Shown here piece after piece: positions 8,633 through 18,834 of a stretch of 29,609 nt of DNA (positions within the stretch are counted from its first letter, which is position 1; every line of letters starts with the position of its first letter). A program made the translations under genes and the position numbers. The notes below the pieces were generated by a model, which was not told where the DNA came from, did no database searches, and saw only the letters and a list, made by a program, of their open reading frames with translations. Origin of the DNA: Entrophospora sp. SA101 (Eukaryota > Glomeromycota > Glomeromycetes > Entrophosporales > Entrophosporaceae); NCBI GenBank assembly GCA_958430865.1, contig CAUDNR010000550.1, positions 1-29,609 of the forward strand. The letters are read 5' to 3'.

Positions 8633-8982
8633 TCGCCAATATTTAGCCTTAGGTGATATTTACCACCCATTTGGAGTTGCAATACCAAACAACTCGACTC
8701 TTTGAAAGCGTATCGTAGATGGTATCGTAAATGAATGCATGCCGGCACAAACGGGATTGTCACCCTCTATGATGTCCTATTCCAAGGAAATTGTTACCAG
8801 ACATACGCCCAACCAAGAAAACGCTTCTTCAAACTACAATTCAACCTTGTAAACAAGGCTGATTTAAAATTTGAGCTCTTCCCTCTTCACTAGCCGTTAC
8901 TAGGGGAATCCTTGTTAGTTTCTTTTCCTCCGCTTATTATATTTAAGTTCAGCGGGTATTCTTGCCTGATTTGAGATCAATT
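5818..8982 (-). rRNA. 28S (LSU) rRNA gene, copy 1, degenerate
   Basis: The 5' end is placed at 8982, where the transcript reads TTGATCTCAAATCAGGCAAG then ACCCGCTGAACTTAA. The 3' end is near 5818, after GACCCGCTGAGATTAAGCCC. Domain I and the D1/D2 region are well kept, as is the sarcin-ricin loop (AGTACGAGAGGAAC, about 6176-6189). Core elements are missing. At 6761-6775 the sequence jumps from GAACTGGTACGGA to ACTGTCCCTATCTAC, dropping the universally conserved domain IV block with the H69/H71 region. The P-loop motif CTGGGGCGG is replaced by CTGGGATTA near 6540. The peptidyl-transferase GGATAACTGGC reads GGAAATTGGC near 6395. A 10-bp tandem repeat and AT-rich insertion sit in domain II (7925-8070). 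About 3.17 kb long. It cannot form a standard ribosome and I regard it as an rDNA pseudogene, though the gene call itself is certain. Confidence 0.93.
7925..8070 (-). repeat. AT-rich insertion with 10-bp tandem repeat in 28S domain II
   Basis: Five 10-bp units (GTTGTCCAGT, GTTGTCCAGT, GCTGTCCAGA, GTTGTTCGGA, GTTGTTGAGA) fill 7947-7996. They are followed by a perfect AGCAATT/AATTGCT hairpin (8008-8023), GA repeats and a run of 12 A at about 8047-8058. It interrupts the segment between the conserved GAGTCTAACATATATGCAAG and GAGCATATCTGTTAGGACCC, equivalent to the D7a expansion region. Present unchanged at 24900-25045. Confidence 0.7.
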
Positions 8983-9116
8983 GTTTTTTTCTCTACGATG
9001 ATACTTACTACTCACTTTAAGGCATAAATAAATCTATATTATTTAATAACCCAATTCCACATTCAAATCCAATCGATGATTGGGCATTCATTTGCAATCA
9101 TTTGAATATGATAATA
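8983..9116 (-). other. ITS2, copy 1
   Basis: The spacer between the 5.8S and 28S is only about 134 bp and AT-rich. The short length suits a basal fungal lineage. It contains a long inverted pairing between TCATTTGAAT-like and ATTCAAATC motifs. Confidence 0.8.
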
Positions 9117-9271
9117 TTTTCTGACACTCAAACAGGCATACTCTCATATTACCAGAGAGTGCATTTTGCGTTCAAAAATTCAATGATTCACGTTTTGCAA
9201 TTTACATGACTTATCGCAATTTGCTACGTTCTTCATCGATGCGAGAGCCAAGAGATCCGTTGTTGAAAGTT
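9117..9271 (-). rRNA. 5.8S rRNA gene, copy 1, degenerate
   Basis: The transcript starts AACTTTCAACAACGGATCTC and ends near GCCTGTTTGAGTGTCAG, about 155 nt. Of the three diagnostic 5.8S motifs, M1 (CGATGAAGAACGTAGC) and M3 (TTTGAACGCA) are intact. M2, normally GAATTGCAGAATTC, reads AAATTGCAAAACG with bases missing, and AAGTGCGATA has become AATTGCGATA. ATCATCGAA has become ATCATTGAA, a CpG to TpG change. A damaged M2 is a standard sign of a 5.8S pseudogene. Boundaries are good to a few bases. Confidence 0.92.
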
Positions 9272-9391
9272 ATTAGTATTTATATATATACAAGATATAT
9301 TTTTTTTTTATAAATGTTTTATAAAGAGTGGTAGGTTTTGAATACACATTTTATTTTATATATATGTTAATAAAAATATATAATTATTTTA
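9272..9391 (-). other. ITS1, copy 1
   Basis: About 120 bp of AT-rich spacer between the 18S 3' end and the 5.8S 5' end, with TATATA tracts and no GC-rich helices. Confidence 0.8.
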
Positions 9392-10164
9392 AAATGATCC
9401 TTCCGCAGGTTGACCTACAGAAACCTTATTATGACTTTTTACTGTCGGAAATGCATAGCTTGATTCAACTTCTTAGCCAAGGTCCGCAAATATATAAATA
9501 AGCAACCGCCTATCCGATGACCTCGCTACGCATACAATTCCGATAGCAACGACGGGCGGTATGTACAAAGAGCAGGGACATAATCAACGCAAGTTGATGT
9601 CTTGCGCTTACTAGGGATTCCTCGTTAAAGAGCATTTAATTTCAATGCTCTATCCCCACCACGATAAAGTTTCAAAAGATTGCCCATACCTTTCGGTAAA
9701 GGTTAGTAGTTACTTGTTGACTTTATCAGTGTAGCTTGCATGCGGCCCAGACCACTAAGGATGTCATAGACCTGTTGTTACATCGAACTTCCATCGGCCA
9801 AAAACCGATAGTCCCTCTAAGAAGCTCTCAAACCTGATAAAAAACCAGACTTAATAACTTACTATTTAGAGGTAAGACGTTAAGAACGGCCATGCACCAC
9901 TAGACATAGAATCCTGACCTTTCTCCTATGTCAATCATGACTATGGCTGGATCTGGAAGTTGCAAGCAGGCTCCACCCCTGGTGGTACTCTTCCGCCAAT
10001 TCCCTTAAGTTTCAGCCTTGCGACCGTACTCTCCCCGGAACCCAAACACTTTTAGTTTCCCGTAAGGTACCAAGCAAGTTGTTAAAAAATGAACTTTGTC
10101 TGATTCCTAGTCGGCATAGTTTATGGTTAAGACTACGACGTACATAAATCGTCTTCGATCCCCT

Positions 10165-10214
<50 letters not shown>

Positions 10215-11157
10215 AGTTAGTCCTCAATAAATCCAAGAATTTCACCTCTGACTATTGAATACTAATGCCCCCAACTATCCCTATTAATCATTACGTGGCC
10301 CTAAAACCAACAAAATAGAACCATCGTCCTATTTTATTATTCCATGCTAATGTATTCAAACAAAAATGCCTGCTTTAAACACTATAATTTTTTCAAAGTA
10401 AAAATCCTAGTTCATTGAAACACCCAAGAGCATCCCAATTCACCGGAAGGTGAGAAACTGGCTACACACCGATTCATGCCCCTAAAGGCATGACCGATAT
10501 ATCCCAATCCCGAAATTCAACTACGAGCTTTTTAACCGCAACAACACTAATATACGCTATTGGAGCTGGAATTACCGCGGCTGCTAATACCAGACTTGCC
10601 CTCCAATTGTTCCTCGTTAAAGGTTTTAAATTGTGCTCATTCCAATTTCGAGACCCAAAAGAGCCCTTAATTGTTATTTATTGTCACTACCTTCCCGAAT
10701 CGGGATTGGGTAATTTGCGCGCCTGCTGCCTTCCTTGGATGTGGTAGCCGTTTCTCAGGCTCCCTCTCCGGAATCGAACCCTAATTCCCCGTTACCCGTC
10801 AAGACCATGGTAGGCCTCTATCCTACCATCAAGGTGATGGGGCAGAAATTTGAATGAATCATCGTCAGCACATGGCCATACGATTCGAAAAGTTATCATG
10901 AATCACCACGGTTAGTTGGTTGCCCAACTGATGGTTTTTTATCTAATAAATACATCCCTTCCAGAAGTCGGGATTTTTAGCATGTATTAGCTCTAGAATT
11001 ACCACGGTTATCCAAGTAGTAATAATGTACTATCAAATAAACTATAACTGATTTACTGAGCCGTTCGCAGTTTCACCTGTATATAAGATTTATACTTAGA
11101 CTTGCATGGCTTAATCTTTGAGACAAGCGTATGACTACTGGCAGGATCAACCAGGTA
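9392..11157 (-). rRNA. 18S (SSU) rRNA gene, copy 1, degenerate
   Basis: The 5' end at 11157 reads TACCTGGTTGATCCTGCCAG and the 3' end at 9392 reads CCTGCGGAAGGATCATTT. Two universal blocks are missing. Near 9955-9967 the sequence GGAGCCTGC runs almost directly into CCAGATCCAG, about 22 nt short (the GACTCAACACGGGGAAA region). Near 9872-9882 about 40 nt around the TTAATTCCG/AACGAACGAG block are absent. GTGCCAGCAGCC reads GTATTAGCAGCC, GATCAGATACCGTCG reads GATTTATGTACGTCG, CACGCGCGCTACACTG reads CATGCAAGCTACACTG, and GTCGTAACAAGG reads GTCATAATAAGG. The length is about 1766 bp. These changes affect the decoding site and the 3' major domain, so the gene is almost certainly a pseudogene. Confidence 0.93.
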
Positions 11158-11640
11158 ACTATCTTGCTATTTTAAACGACAAAGTCTCTACTCTCCCTGA
11201 AAGAGAGAAAAAGAAACCCCATCATAAAAAAAACTAAATGTGGTCCGGTTCACAAAATCGTGATCCGAGTCCACAAATAGCGTTATATAGTTGTTATTTG
11301 GTCGAGTTTAAGCGATAATGCTTTAAATCATTCCTGTTGCCAATGCCTTCAAGTTTTTCTAGATTTATTGGCTCAAAAAATTTATGATCATTTTTTTGAT
11401 TCAACATATCCTTCAATGCCAATTCACTTGCGAATTATCACAATAAATAAAATTACGACATTTTCACAGTGCTCTTGGCAAATTGATGATTGTTGTTAAG
11501 TTTACCTAGCAGGTAAGTATACACAACGTTCTCCTTTCGATTAGTTATACACAATGATTACTAATCAATATATTTTATGAACACTAAAGTCGATAAAAGA
11601 AGAAGTGTTCTTAAACCCATCATTCAATATCAGACAATAG
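11158..11640 (-). other. 5' ETS / proximal spacer, copy 1
   Basis: Non-coding DNA immediately upstream of the 18S in transcript sense, nearly identical at 28135-28620. The RNA polymerase I start site should lie here or in the repeats beyond it, but I see no motif that fixes it. Confidence 0.55.
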
Positions 11641-11781
11641 CTAATATGCCTACAATAATGTTTAAATTTCCGTGCCAAAAGTAGATGTAAAGAAGGAGGA
11701 CCAATGACTTCGTGCCGAAAGGAGAAGGACCAACAACTTTTGTTCCGAAAGGAATGACTCTAATATATATTAAAAAATAAA

Positions 11782-11812
11782 CCTAAAGTTGGTTGTAGAT
11801 ACCAACTTTAGG
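11782..11812. repeat. perfect 12-bp inverted repeat in spacer
   Basis: CCTAAAGTTGGT and ACCAACTTTAGG flank a 7-base loop. The same hairpin with an 11-bp stem and 4-base loop is at 12361-12386. The second rDNA copy keeps both, at 28759-28789 and 29348-29373. Confidence 0.75.
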
Positions 11813-11881
11813 GAGAGAGAGTCAGTAATTGCCAATAACTACTGAGTAAGTAAAAGAATTCAATTTCTTGTATCCACAAAG

Positions 11882-12075
11882 AGTTTATCCGAGAAAAACG
11901 AGGATATGAGCGCATCGCCTCTTGAAGGCCACAGAGATTAAAAATCCCAGGCGATCAAGGTACGTCCCCAAAAACTCTAGTTTATCTGAGAAAAACGAGG
12001 ATAGGTGCGCATCGCCTCTTGAAAGCCACAGAGATTAAAAATCCCAGGCGATCAAGGTACGTCCCCAAAAACTCT
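11882..12075. repeat. 97-bp tandem duplication in spacer
   Basis: The unit starting AGTTTATCCGAGAAAAACGA at 11882 is repeated at 11979 with very few differences. It contains GCGCATCGCCTCTTGA and CCCAGGCGATCAAGGTACGT. In copy 2 the first unit is about 10 bp longer (start 28860, second unit 28967). Confidence 0.8.
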
Positions 12076-12360
12076 ATACCCCGCATATAAAATTGGTTCG
12101 CAATCTTTTATGCCAACCGCAGGGGCAGAAGGGTAATCATGGACGTCTTCATGACCAGCAACAATTATAAAACCTTCACTGGAGCTGGATATTTCGGTGA
12201 AGAAAACCTTACCTAATTTAAAAAGCTCCAATTCTGTGCTAACCAACATTCATAATGAGGTAGACCAACGACTCTTCGTGCGCAACCGACATTCATAATA
12301 AAGAAGACCGACGACTTCGTGCTGAAAAAAATGATTCTATTATTAAAAAAAGAACCATAT

Positions 12361-12386
12361 CTAAAGTTGGTAGATACCAACTTTAG
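12361..12386. repeat. perfect 11-bp inverted repeat in spacer
   Basis: CTAAAGTTGGT-AGAT-ACCAACTTTAG, the equivalent of 11782-11812 in the next spacer unit and likewise followed by GAGAGAGAGA. Confidence 0.7.
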
Positions 12387-13020
12387 AGAGAGAGACGTCA
12401 GTAATTGGCCAATAATTACTGGTAAGTAAAAGAAGTTCAATTTCTTGTATCTACAAGAGTTTTGAGAAAACAGGGATATGTGCGCATCGCCCTCATACGC
12501 CTCTTGAGAGTCCACAGAGAACAAAAATCCTGAATGATCATTCGGGGCATCACATAATCAAGATATTTACGCTCTATATATCTCAAGGTAACTCCCCAAA
12601 AACTCCTCCGTGCAAGATGCTCATATAATCGCCACCTTACAGGGCAGAAGGGTAATCATAGACGACGCCATGACCAGCAACAATTATAATACCAATTATA
12701 AACCTTCTTTAAGATCACCCCGCCTTGCGACTGGGGCTCTCAGGAGCTGGATATTTCGGTGAAGAAAACCTTACCTAATTTGAACAGACTCCAATTCTGC
12801 GCAACTGACATATTCATAATGTGGAGGACCAATGACTTTGTGCCAATAAAGAGAGTAACAATCAGTAATTGAAACAACTCAATATTTTTGGATCTGCTAG
12901 GCTGCGTTTTTAAGAAAACAGGACATGTGCGCTCAACACCATACATGCGTGCATCGCGCCTCTTGAAGGTTACATACAGAACACGAAAATCTACTAAAAG
13001 CTAATCATATCTCAGTGAAC

Positions 13021-15600
13021 CCTCAAGGCACATCCCAAAAACAAAAGCCATATAAATAAAACCATCTTTTTTAGAACCCAGCAACAAGTATTTATTAATA
13101 TTCCCTCGAATAACCTTTTTTTTTGGTTTGCCAAAGGCAAAACCATTCAGCTTTAACGTCATCTGAGTAGACATGTAATTTTGATTACTATTGCTAAAAT
13201 CATTATTGAAGAATTGTTTGTTGTAACGCATCATTCAATAACAGACAATAGCTAAGTCAACAACTTTCTTTGATTTTTTAATCTCCGAATATGTTGTTAA
13301 CCCCAAAAATTATTGGGAAAGTAAAAACAAATTTTTTCCTTTCCCAATAATATGCTTTAACGTTGCCATGTGATAATGATATATCTCCCCATTTGCAGAG
13401 TTTTATACCCAATAATGTTTTACCAATTTTGTCGGGATATTCATTATATATTATATATTTTGTCATCATCTGATCGTCATCACATTACTATTTTTTGATT
13501 TTTTTAATGATAGTTAAATTTTTGCATTCATGTTACACGAAATTGAAAACACCTTTTGAGGTTCGAAATGGCACTCTGGGCAAAAAGCAACCTAAATTTT
13601 AATTTTTGCAGTTTTTACTATATTGATTTGTAAAAGTTTGCAATTTTTCAGCAAATACATTTATCAGAAAGTCAGAAATATTTTATTATGATTCATAATT
13701 TTTATTGTTTACAATAATTTTTGGCCATTTGACTTTGAGCCTCAAAAAGATTGAAATGGTCATATTACAGTCAGGGTTGTTACCAAATATGGAATTTCTA
13801 AATACTGTAATGATAAACAATCAAAACAAAAATGATTGGCTAATTTTATGCTGATCTTTTCTTTGGAAAAAAAATAATTAAAAATAATGCTTTTTTATCA
13901 AGAAAACTTGGAAAAGGCTTTGTTAAATGGGCATATAACCTCCAAAATTATGTATTATGTTTATTTTTGACTGCTTTATGAGTCTATCAAAAAATATTCA
14001 ATAGCTTCAAATTATAATCATAAAATTACCATAAAAACTCACATCCGGAAAATATAAAAAAATTTTACACATGTCAATTGTAAGTTTAATAATAAAAAAG
14101 TGTAAAACTTACATCGGCACTGTAGGATTTACACAATATTATGTCGGCATCATAAGATTTATGCAAGTTTATGCTAAATTAATTTCCTGATGCAATAACT
14201 TTTTTGTAATGGCTAAATATATTGATGAAATGTTTGAGTTATCATTCATCAGGAATCTTGTTATTAAAATTAATAAAATTAATAAATAGTATCATGAAAT
14301 ATATTATAATTACAAATTAATTTGTAAAATTTTTGGATACAAATAAAGTCCATGACAAACTTTGTATATGTATGTATATATATTTACTTCTTTATCTGCT
14401 TATCATTCATTTGTTGTTTGTGAGCCAGGTTTACATGGCCACAGTTAATTCTCTGGATATTTGCCACTACATCTTCAAACAAACATTTTTAAATTCTTAG
14501 CTAGTATTCACCATCATGGGTATAATTAGAATTAAAGATCTGAGCACTACTAAAAAAAAAAATAGCAAATAATCAAAAATTCAAGCCAAACTATGGCTCA
14601 TATTGAACAAAAAAACTAATGTGTAATCCTTTTCAGATGAAGATGGATTAATAAACTATATATCCAAGAGAATATATTAACTCTTTTTTAAATAAAATTT
14701 TCTATTGGTTTTTGGTATTCAAAAAAAAATCTTTGAATGGCCAATCAAAATTCGAAAAACAATTTCCATAGACTTACTTCATTAAGAGAATTGGTATGGT
14801 AGTTGTTTTATTTAAAATAGCCATATATTAACAAGGTTTGAAGCTTTTGATCAATTTTATGTATGTTTGGCCTGTTGTGTGATGTAATTTCAACCATTTT
14901 GACTTCATGTATATTTATTTACAATATAATAATAATAATAAAAATTCATATAATTAAAACTCATAACTAAGAAGTTGTCAATGTTTTAATATTATTTTTT
15001 CTATTCAAGCAGCAAAAAAAAATCTCATTTTTTCAAAAAGCCAAAGGAAAAAAAAACAAATAGATGTGATTACTATGTATGGGTATTAATAGAAGAGAGA
15101 GCTTTTTTAGAAAAAATGATGGTGATTATCAGTCCACAACTTGTCATTTCAGTTCTTTGAGCATGGTTGTCATTGTATTCTCTTTGACAGGTCTTTAATT
15201 TTTTAAAAAAAAGAAGATTATCATTATTATCATTATTATCAACACCACCATCTCTATCCTCTCCACCATCTTCTGGTTCAGAACTTGTTAAAAAAGCAGT
15301 TTTATTAATAGATCAATTAATGTAAGTTCAATGACATAATAAATTCATAGATCCTTCTTTTAATTATTATTAACATTATTTCTCTCGCCTGAAGCTCTTC
15401 ATAAACCAGATTATGTGCCAACTTGTGAGCTTTTTAAATTATTTGGCTTGTAAATTGGCTCATGAAGAGCTTTTCTTCAGGACTCAAAGATGAATTTAGA
15501 ATATGACTCAGATTGCTTGAACATCATTAAATTTTTTTAATGAAGGATTTGGACACCTGTGAATTAATAATATTTCCTTAGATATCAATTGTTCCAAGTT
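13021..15600. other. AT-rich region without supported genes
   Basis: Long A and T tracts and stop codons in all frames. The longest open stretch (13278-13469, minus) contains a perfect 13-bp inverted repeat at 13309-13351 (arms ATTATTGGGAAAG and CTTTCCCAATAAT) and has no recognisable domain. A foldback lies at 15388-15481. A TAAGATTTA/TAGGATTTA pair follows TCGGCA near 14113-14162. Otherwise I see nothing. Confidence 0.5.
15388..15481. repeat. 94-bp imperfect foldback
   Basis: The left arm CCTGAAG-CTCTTCATAAACCA and the inverted right arm CCTGAAGAAAAGCTCTTCATGAGCCA pair apart from a 4-base bulge and two mismatches. It could be a tiny MITE remnant, but no target duplication is evident. Confidence 0.4.
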
Positions 15601-15606
15601 ATACTG

Positions 15607-17090
15607 ACATCTGAATCCTGCCCAGAAATAAATTTGTTTACCTGTTGCTACATCTCCGATTTGGAAGTAGGTTTCATCACCAAAGACATTATAATATTAT
15701 ATATATACAGACTTATATAATGTATGGAGTTGTTCACCATCAATTAAGCAATCCTGCAAATTTATATTTAGCAAATCCTGTCATTCTTACATCCAGAAGC
15801 AACAATTTGCTTATAAGTGGCTCTACATGGGCAGTATGTCTACTCATTGATCTAATATTTTGTGCGCTCAATATATCCCATATTTGAGTATCACCATTAC
15901 TCTAAACCTATAGAAAATATATTTATTTTTGCATCAATATAATTAAAAAATTATTTAATCTCTTCTGTGTTTGTATTCATGTTGATTTAACCCTAATATC
16001 ATTCTTACAAATACTACAATTTGCTAATTCCGTGTCAAATGTTCTACACAAGCAGTATGCTCATTAATCTAATAAATTTATGCACTCAATATGTCCCATA
16101 TTTAAGTATCACCATCACCCAATCCAATAGTTAACTGATCTCCAAGGAAGTTTTCAATTTTTATTTATACCATTATCAGTATTATTATAAAGTCATCCAT
16201 CTAGACTTCACATCAGAAATTAACATCTTGATCCGATCTTAATATCAATCTTCCACATAAGCAACAATTGCTTGTTCTATGTCAATTCATTGATCCAATC
16301 TCTTTTATGCACTCAATATGTCTCATATTTGAGTATTGCCATTACTCCAATGAAGACTGGAAATATATTTTCTATTTTTATTCCTACCATCTATCAGTAT
16401 TATTAGAAAGCCATTTATCTAGCCTTGCACTCCAGAAATTAACATCTTGATCCGACCTTAATATCATTCTTCCAAATAATACATTCTTACATCCGGAAGC
16501 AAAAATTTGCTTGTTCTATGTCAAAGATTCTACACAAGCAAAATGTCTACTTGTTGATCCAATCTTTGTCACTCAATATATCCCATATTTAAGTATCACC
16601 ATCACTCAATCCAACGGTTGACTGATCTCCAAGGAAGACTGAAAGTCATCTAACCTCTCCTGTGTTTTTACAATTTGCTCATTCTATGTCAAAGATTCCA
16701 CATGGTAATATGTCTACTCATTGATCTAATATTTTATGACACTCAATATATCCCATATTTAGTATTGCTATTATTCAATCCAACAGTTAATTGATCTCCA
16801 AAAAAGACTGAAAATAAATTTTCAGTTATTATTTTTATTATTATCAATATTATTAGAAATTCATCTGTCTAGCCTTTATACTCCAGAAACTAACATCTTG
16901 ATCTGATCCTAATATCATTCTTCCAAATACTACATTCTTAAATCCAGAGGCAATAATTTTCTCATCAAAGGCTCTACAAGGGCAGTATGTCTACTTGTTG
17001 ATCAATCTTTTATGCACCCAATACTTGAGTATTGCCATCACTCAATCTAACAGTTAACTGATTATTAAGAAAGACTGGAAATATGTTAAG
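15607..17090 (-). pseudogene. tandem decayed WD40 modules, Cdc20/Fizzy-like
   Basis: Six degenerate units contain a CAATATATCCCATATTTGAGT-type core, starting at 15869, 16087, 16314, 16574, 16744 and 17019 (spacings 169-275 bp). On the minus strand the core of the first unit translates to QIWDILSAQNIRSMSRHT followed by AHVEPL. Other units add LGDQLTVGL-SDGDT before it and NKQIVASGCKN after it. This order (VG..DG..QIWD, R.M..HT..V.SL.W, ..SG) matches one blade of a WD40 propeller and most resembles the APC/C activators Cdc20/Cdh1. Every unit is interrupted by stops or indels. All units resemble the same blade, so the array arose by local duplication of one exon-sized module rather than from a whole propeller. 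Non-functional; family assignment moderate. Confidence 0.5.
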
Positions 17091-17106
17091 CCTGAGAAGT
17101 TTGAAA

Positions 17107-17823
17107 TCATCCTTTCCACTTTGCGTGCTTAGCATGTAAAGTTTGCAGTTGCCCAGCTTGAAAATTACATACCTGATGTAGTTGATTAAAATTATTTGTA
17201 ATGGTATTTATTTGACCATGTAAATTATTTGCATGATTAGATAGACTACCAAGTTGCTGATAATGGACTTGTGACTGAGTGTTTTCCCAATCAGTTATTT
17301 CTTTTATTCTATGTACAGAATCATTAACAATTATAATCTTATTTAGAATATCTCTTTGATTCCAAGCTGATGTTTGAGGGTTTCTGACATAATCATCTAT
17401 ATGCCCATTGTTATCAAGAACTTTGTCATATAGATCAATTAACTCATTTGGAGCAGGTGGTTGAGGAGTATTTAATGCCATTTTTCTTTGGTGCAATGTA
17501 ATCTCTTTTATTCTTGCTTTAAGAGTCAAAATCTTATCTTCAAGTGCTATTAATTGATTATCCCTGGATGTAAACCTTCTTCCTTATACTTAACATCTTT
17601 CAAAGTTTTCTTGAGTTGTATTGATAGCTCTTTTTTCTCTTTTTCAAGGTATCTATTTCATCCCCCTTAAAACTAGCAAATTTCCTAAAAGATTGATTTC
17701 TCAATTACAGTACTCAAGATCTCGTTCTAGGGATTTAATTCTAGCCTTATATTCAGATATAATCTCATCATCTTCTGCTAACTGTTTGCATAATTCTTGA
17801 TTTGTTCTGATAATTTCTTCCAT
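17107..17823 (-). pseudogene. coiled-coil protein gene relic next to integrase
   Basis: The ATG at 17823-17821 starts MEEIIRTNQELCKQLAEDDE and continues as a heptad-rich coiled coil, stopping after about 40 codons (LERDLEYCN). After frame breaks the reading resumes at 17529 and stays open to 17107. That part is rich in Gln/Asn/His, with QPPAPNELIDLYDKVLDNNG, DIDDY-like and NHANNLHGQINTITNN segments and ends LHAKHAKWKG. The two ATGs of this ORF and the integrase ORF overlap by two bases in CATG. It is a probable structural or accessory protein of the same element, seen in this arrangement in mycorrhizal fungal genomes to my recollection. Function unknown. Confidence 0.5.
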
Positions 17824-18834
17824 GATATTTACTATGGATTTACAACCACAAATCGTAATTGATCCAAAAGAAGAATTAAGAATAGTCCTCAGGATGATTT
17901 ATTATAAGCCTGAAGGATATTATAGATCATGTAAAAATTTATATAACATAACTAAAAAACATGGATTTAACTTCTTTTATATAGATGTATGTGAATGGCT
18001 ATCTAAACAAGCATTATATCGAATTTACGCACCAAGACCTGGGTATATTCCTAGACCTTCATATAATAATGTGGGACGTCCTAATGTGCTTCACTTTACT
18101 GATGTCCTTTACATGCCTTGGGATAAGATTAAAGGGAAGGTCTATAAATATGTGCTATCAATAGTTGATTGAAAAAACAGCAAAACATGTAGCTAAGGCA
18201 TTTAAGAAAGTATACTCGAATTCAAATATTCCTCTTGTATGGCCTAGTACTCTTCAGGTAGATAGAGGAGGTGAATTTATGGGTGAATGCAAGAGACTTA
18301 TGATAAAACATAATGTTAAAATTCAAGTTGTCTATTCTAAAAGAACACAAGGTAAAGTTGAAAGATTTAATGGAACTTTGGCTGAAAGATCATTTTGAGG
18401 TCAGTACTTGCTAGTGGAGGCGTTTCAAAGGCTTGGGTTACAGATAACACTGATATCCTTATTGCTATGAATAATGAAAAAATGCGTCTACTTGGTATGA
18501 AACCTGCTGATGCTATCAAGCTAAGAAAAACGCCTAAGGCAAATGAATCTTTACCAGCTAATAGACCAATTGGTATGGGCTCCCTATTACTTCAAAAGTT
18601 CGGTATCTTTTACTTCCTGAGAACCTTGAAGGAAATAAGAGACGTCAAACTGACCCTAACTGGACTTTATCCATTTTTAAAATCAATCAAATAATTGTTG
18701 AAGATGAAAACCGGTTTTATATTACCTAAAAAAAAGGAGACCTAGATTCTGATATCTGGGTTCCTAAACGATCTTTTGTTTGAGAAGAACTCTTTGTTGT
18801 TCTTCCTGATACTGAATTACCACCAAACATATGA
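17822..18834 (+). pseudogene. DDE integrase of Polinton/Maverick-like type, broken
   Basis: It starts at 17822 (or the in-frame ATG at 17834). The N-terminal part (IVIDPKEELRIVLRMIYYKP, GYYRSCKNLYN) is a helix-turn-helix-like region. The rve core follows: first Asp in VLHFTDVLYMP, second Asp in LQVDRGGEF, and Glu in QGKVERFNG, 32 residues after the second Asp. A frame break at about 18170, with loss of the segment that normally follows the first Asp, a second at about 18395, and a third at about 18585 divide it. The C-terminal part continues in another frame as VRYLLLPENLEG...TDPNWTLSIFKI and ends with LPDTELPP at 18834, crossing two further stops. The element family is assigned from the core motifs and the convergent polymerase-like partner. 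No activity is expected. Confidence 0.65.

Larger units (their letters stand above)
2616..12621 (+). repeat. segmental duplication, copy 1 (rDNA-bearing)
   Basis: This interval matches 19805-29609 in the same orientation. Homology begins abruptly at CAGTGTATAAAATTCATGTG and continues to the window end. Copy 2 has +16 bp and +11 bp insertions near its start, then a constant offset of 17216 to 7255. A 241-bp deletion then reduces the offset to 16975. On the right the repeat continues past the window. Confidence 0.95.
11641..13020 (-). repeat. rDNA spacer repeats upstream of 18S, copy 1
   Basis: Three diverged units of roughly 450-550 bp begin near 11670, 12251 and 12780. They share, in order, a GACTTCGTGCC-type stretch, an AAAGTTGGT/ACCAACTTT hairpin (lost in the third), GAGAGAGAG, AGTAATTG, GCGCATCGCCTCTTGA, and a GGAGCTGGATATTTCGGTGA segment. 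Spacer repeats of this kind upstream of 18S often act as enhancers or spacer promoters of RNA polymerase I, which is inference here. The short ORFs in this stretch repeat with the units and are not treated as genes. Confidence 0.65.

Noticed and set aside
6816..8763. ORFs of 65-85 codons inside the 28S gene on both strands (and their copies at 24032-25738)
   Set aside because: They lie wholly within conserved rRNA sequence and owe their openness to rRNA composition.
10490..10747. 85-codon ORF in the 18S gene (also 27464-27721)
   Set aside because: Shadow of the conserved 18S core around the 530 loop.
5818..11157. Divergence of the rRNA genes explained simply by a fast-evolving functional lineage
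   Set aside because: Whole universally conserved blocks are missing from both 18S and 28S, and the two copies carry different new changes in universal positions; fast evolution alone does not remove these.
11782..12386. Spaced hairpins as a CRISPR array
   Set aside because: Only two units, hundreds of bases apart, in a eukaryotic rDNA spacer.
12052..13234. Several 65-103 codon ORFs in the spacer, minus strand, sharing ELFKLGKVFFTEISSS
   Set aside because: The shared peptide simply reflects the DNA spacer repeats; frames and ends differ between units and no domain is visible.
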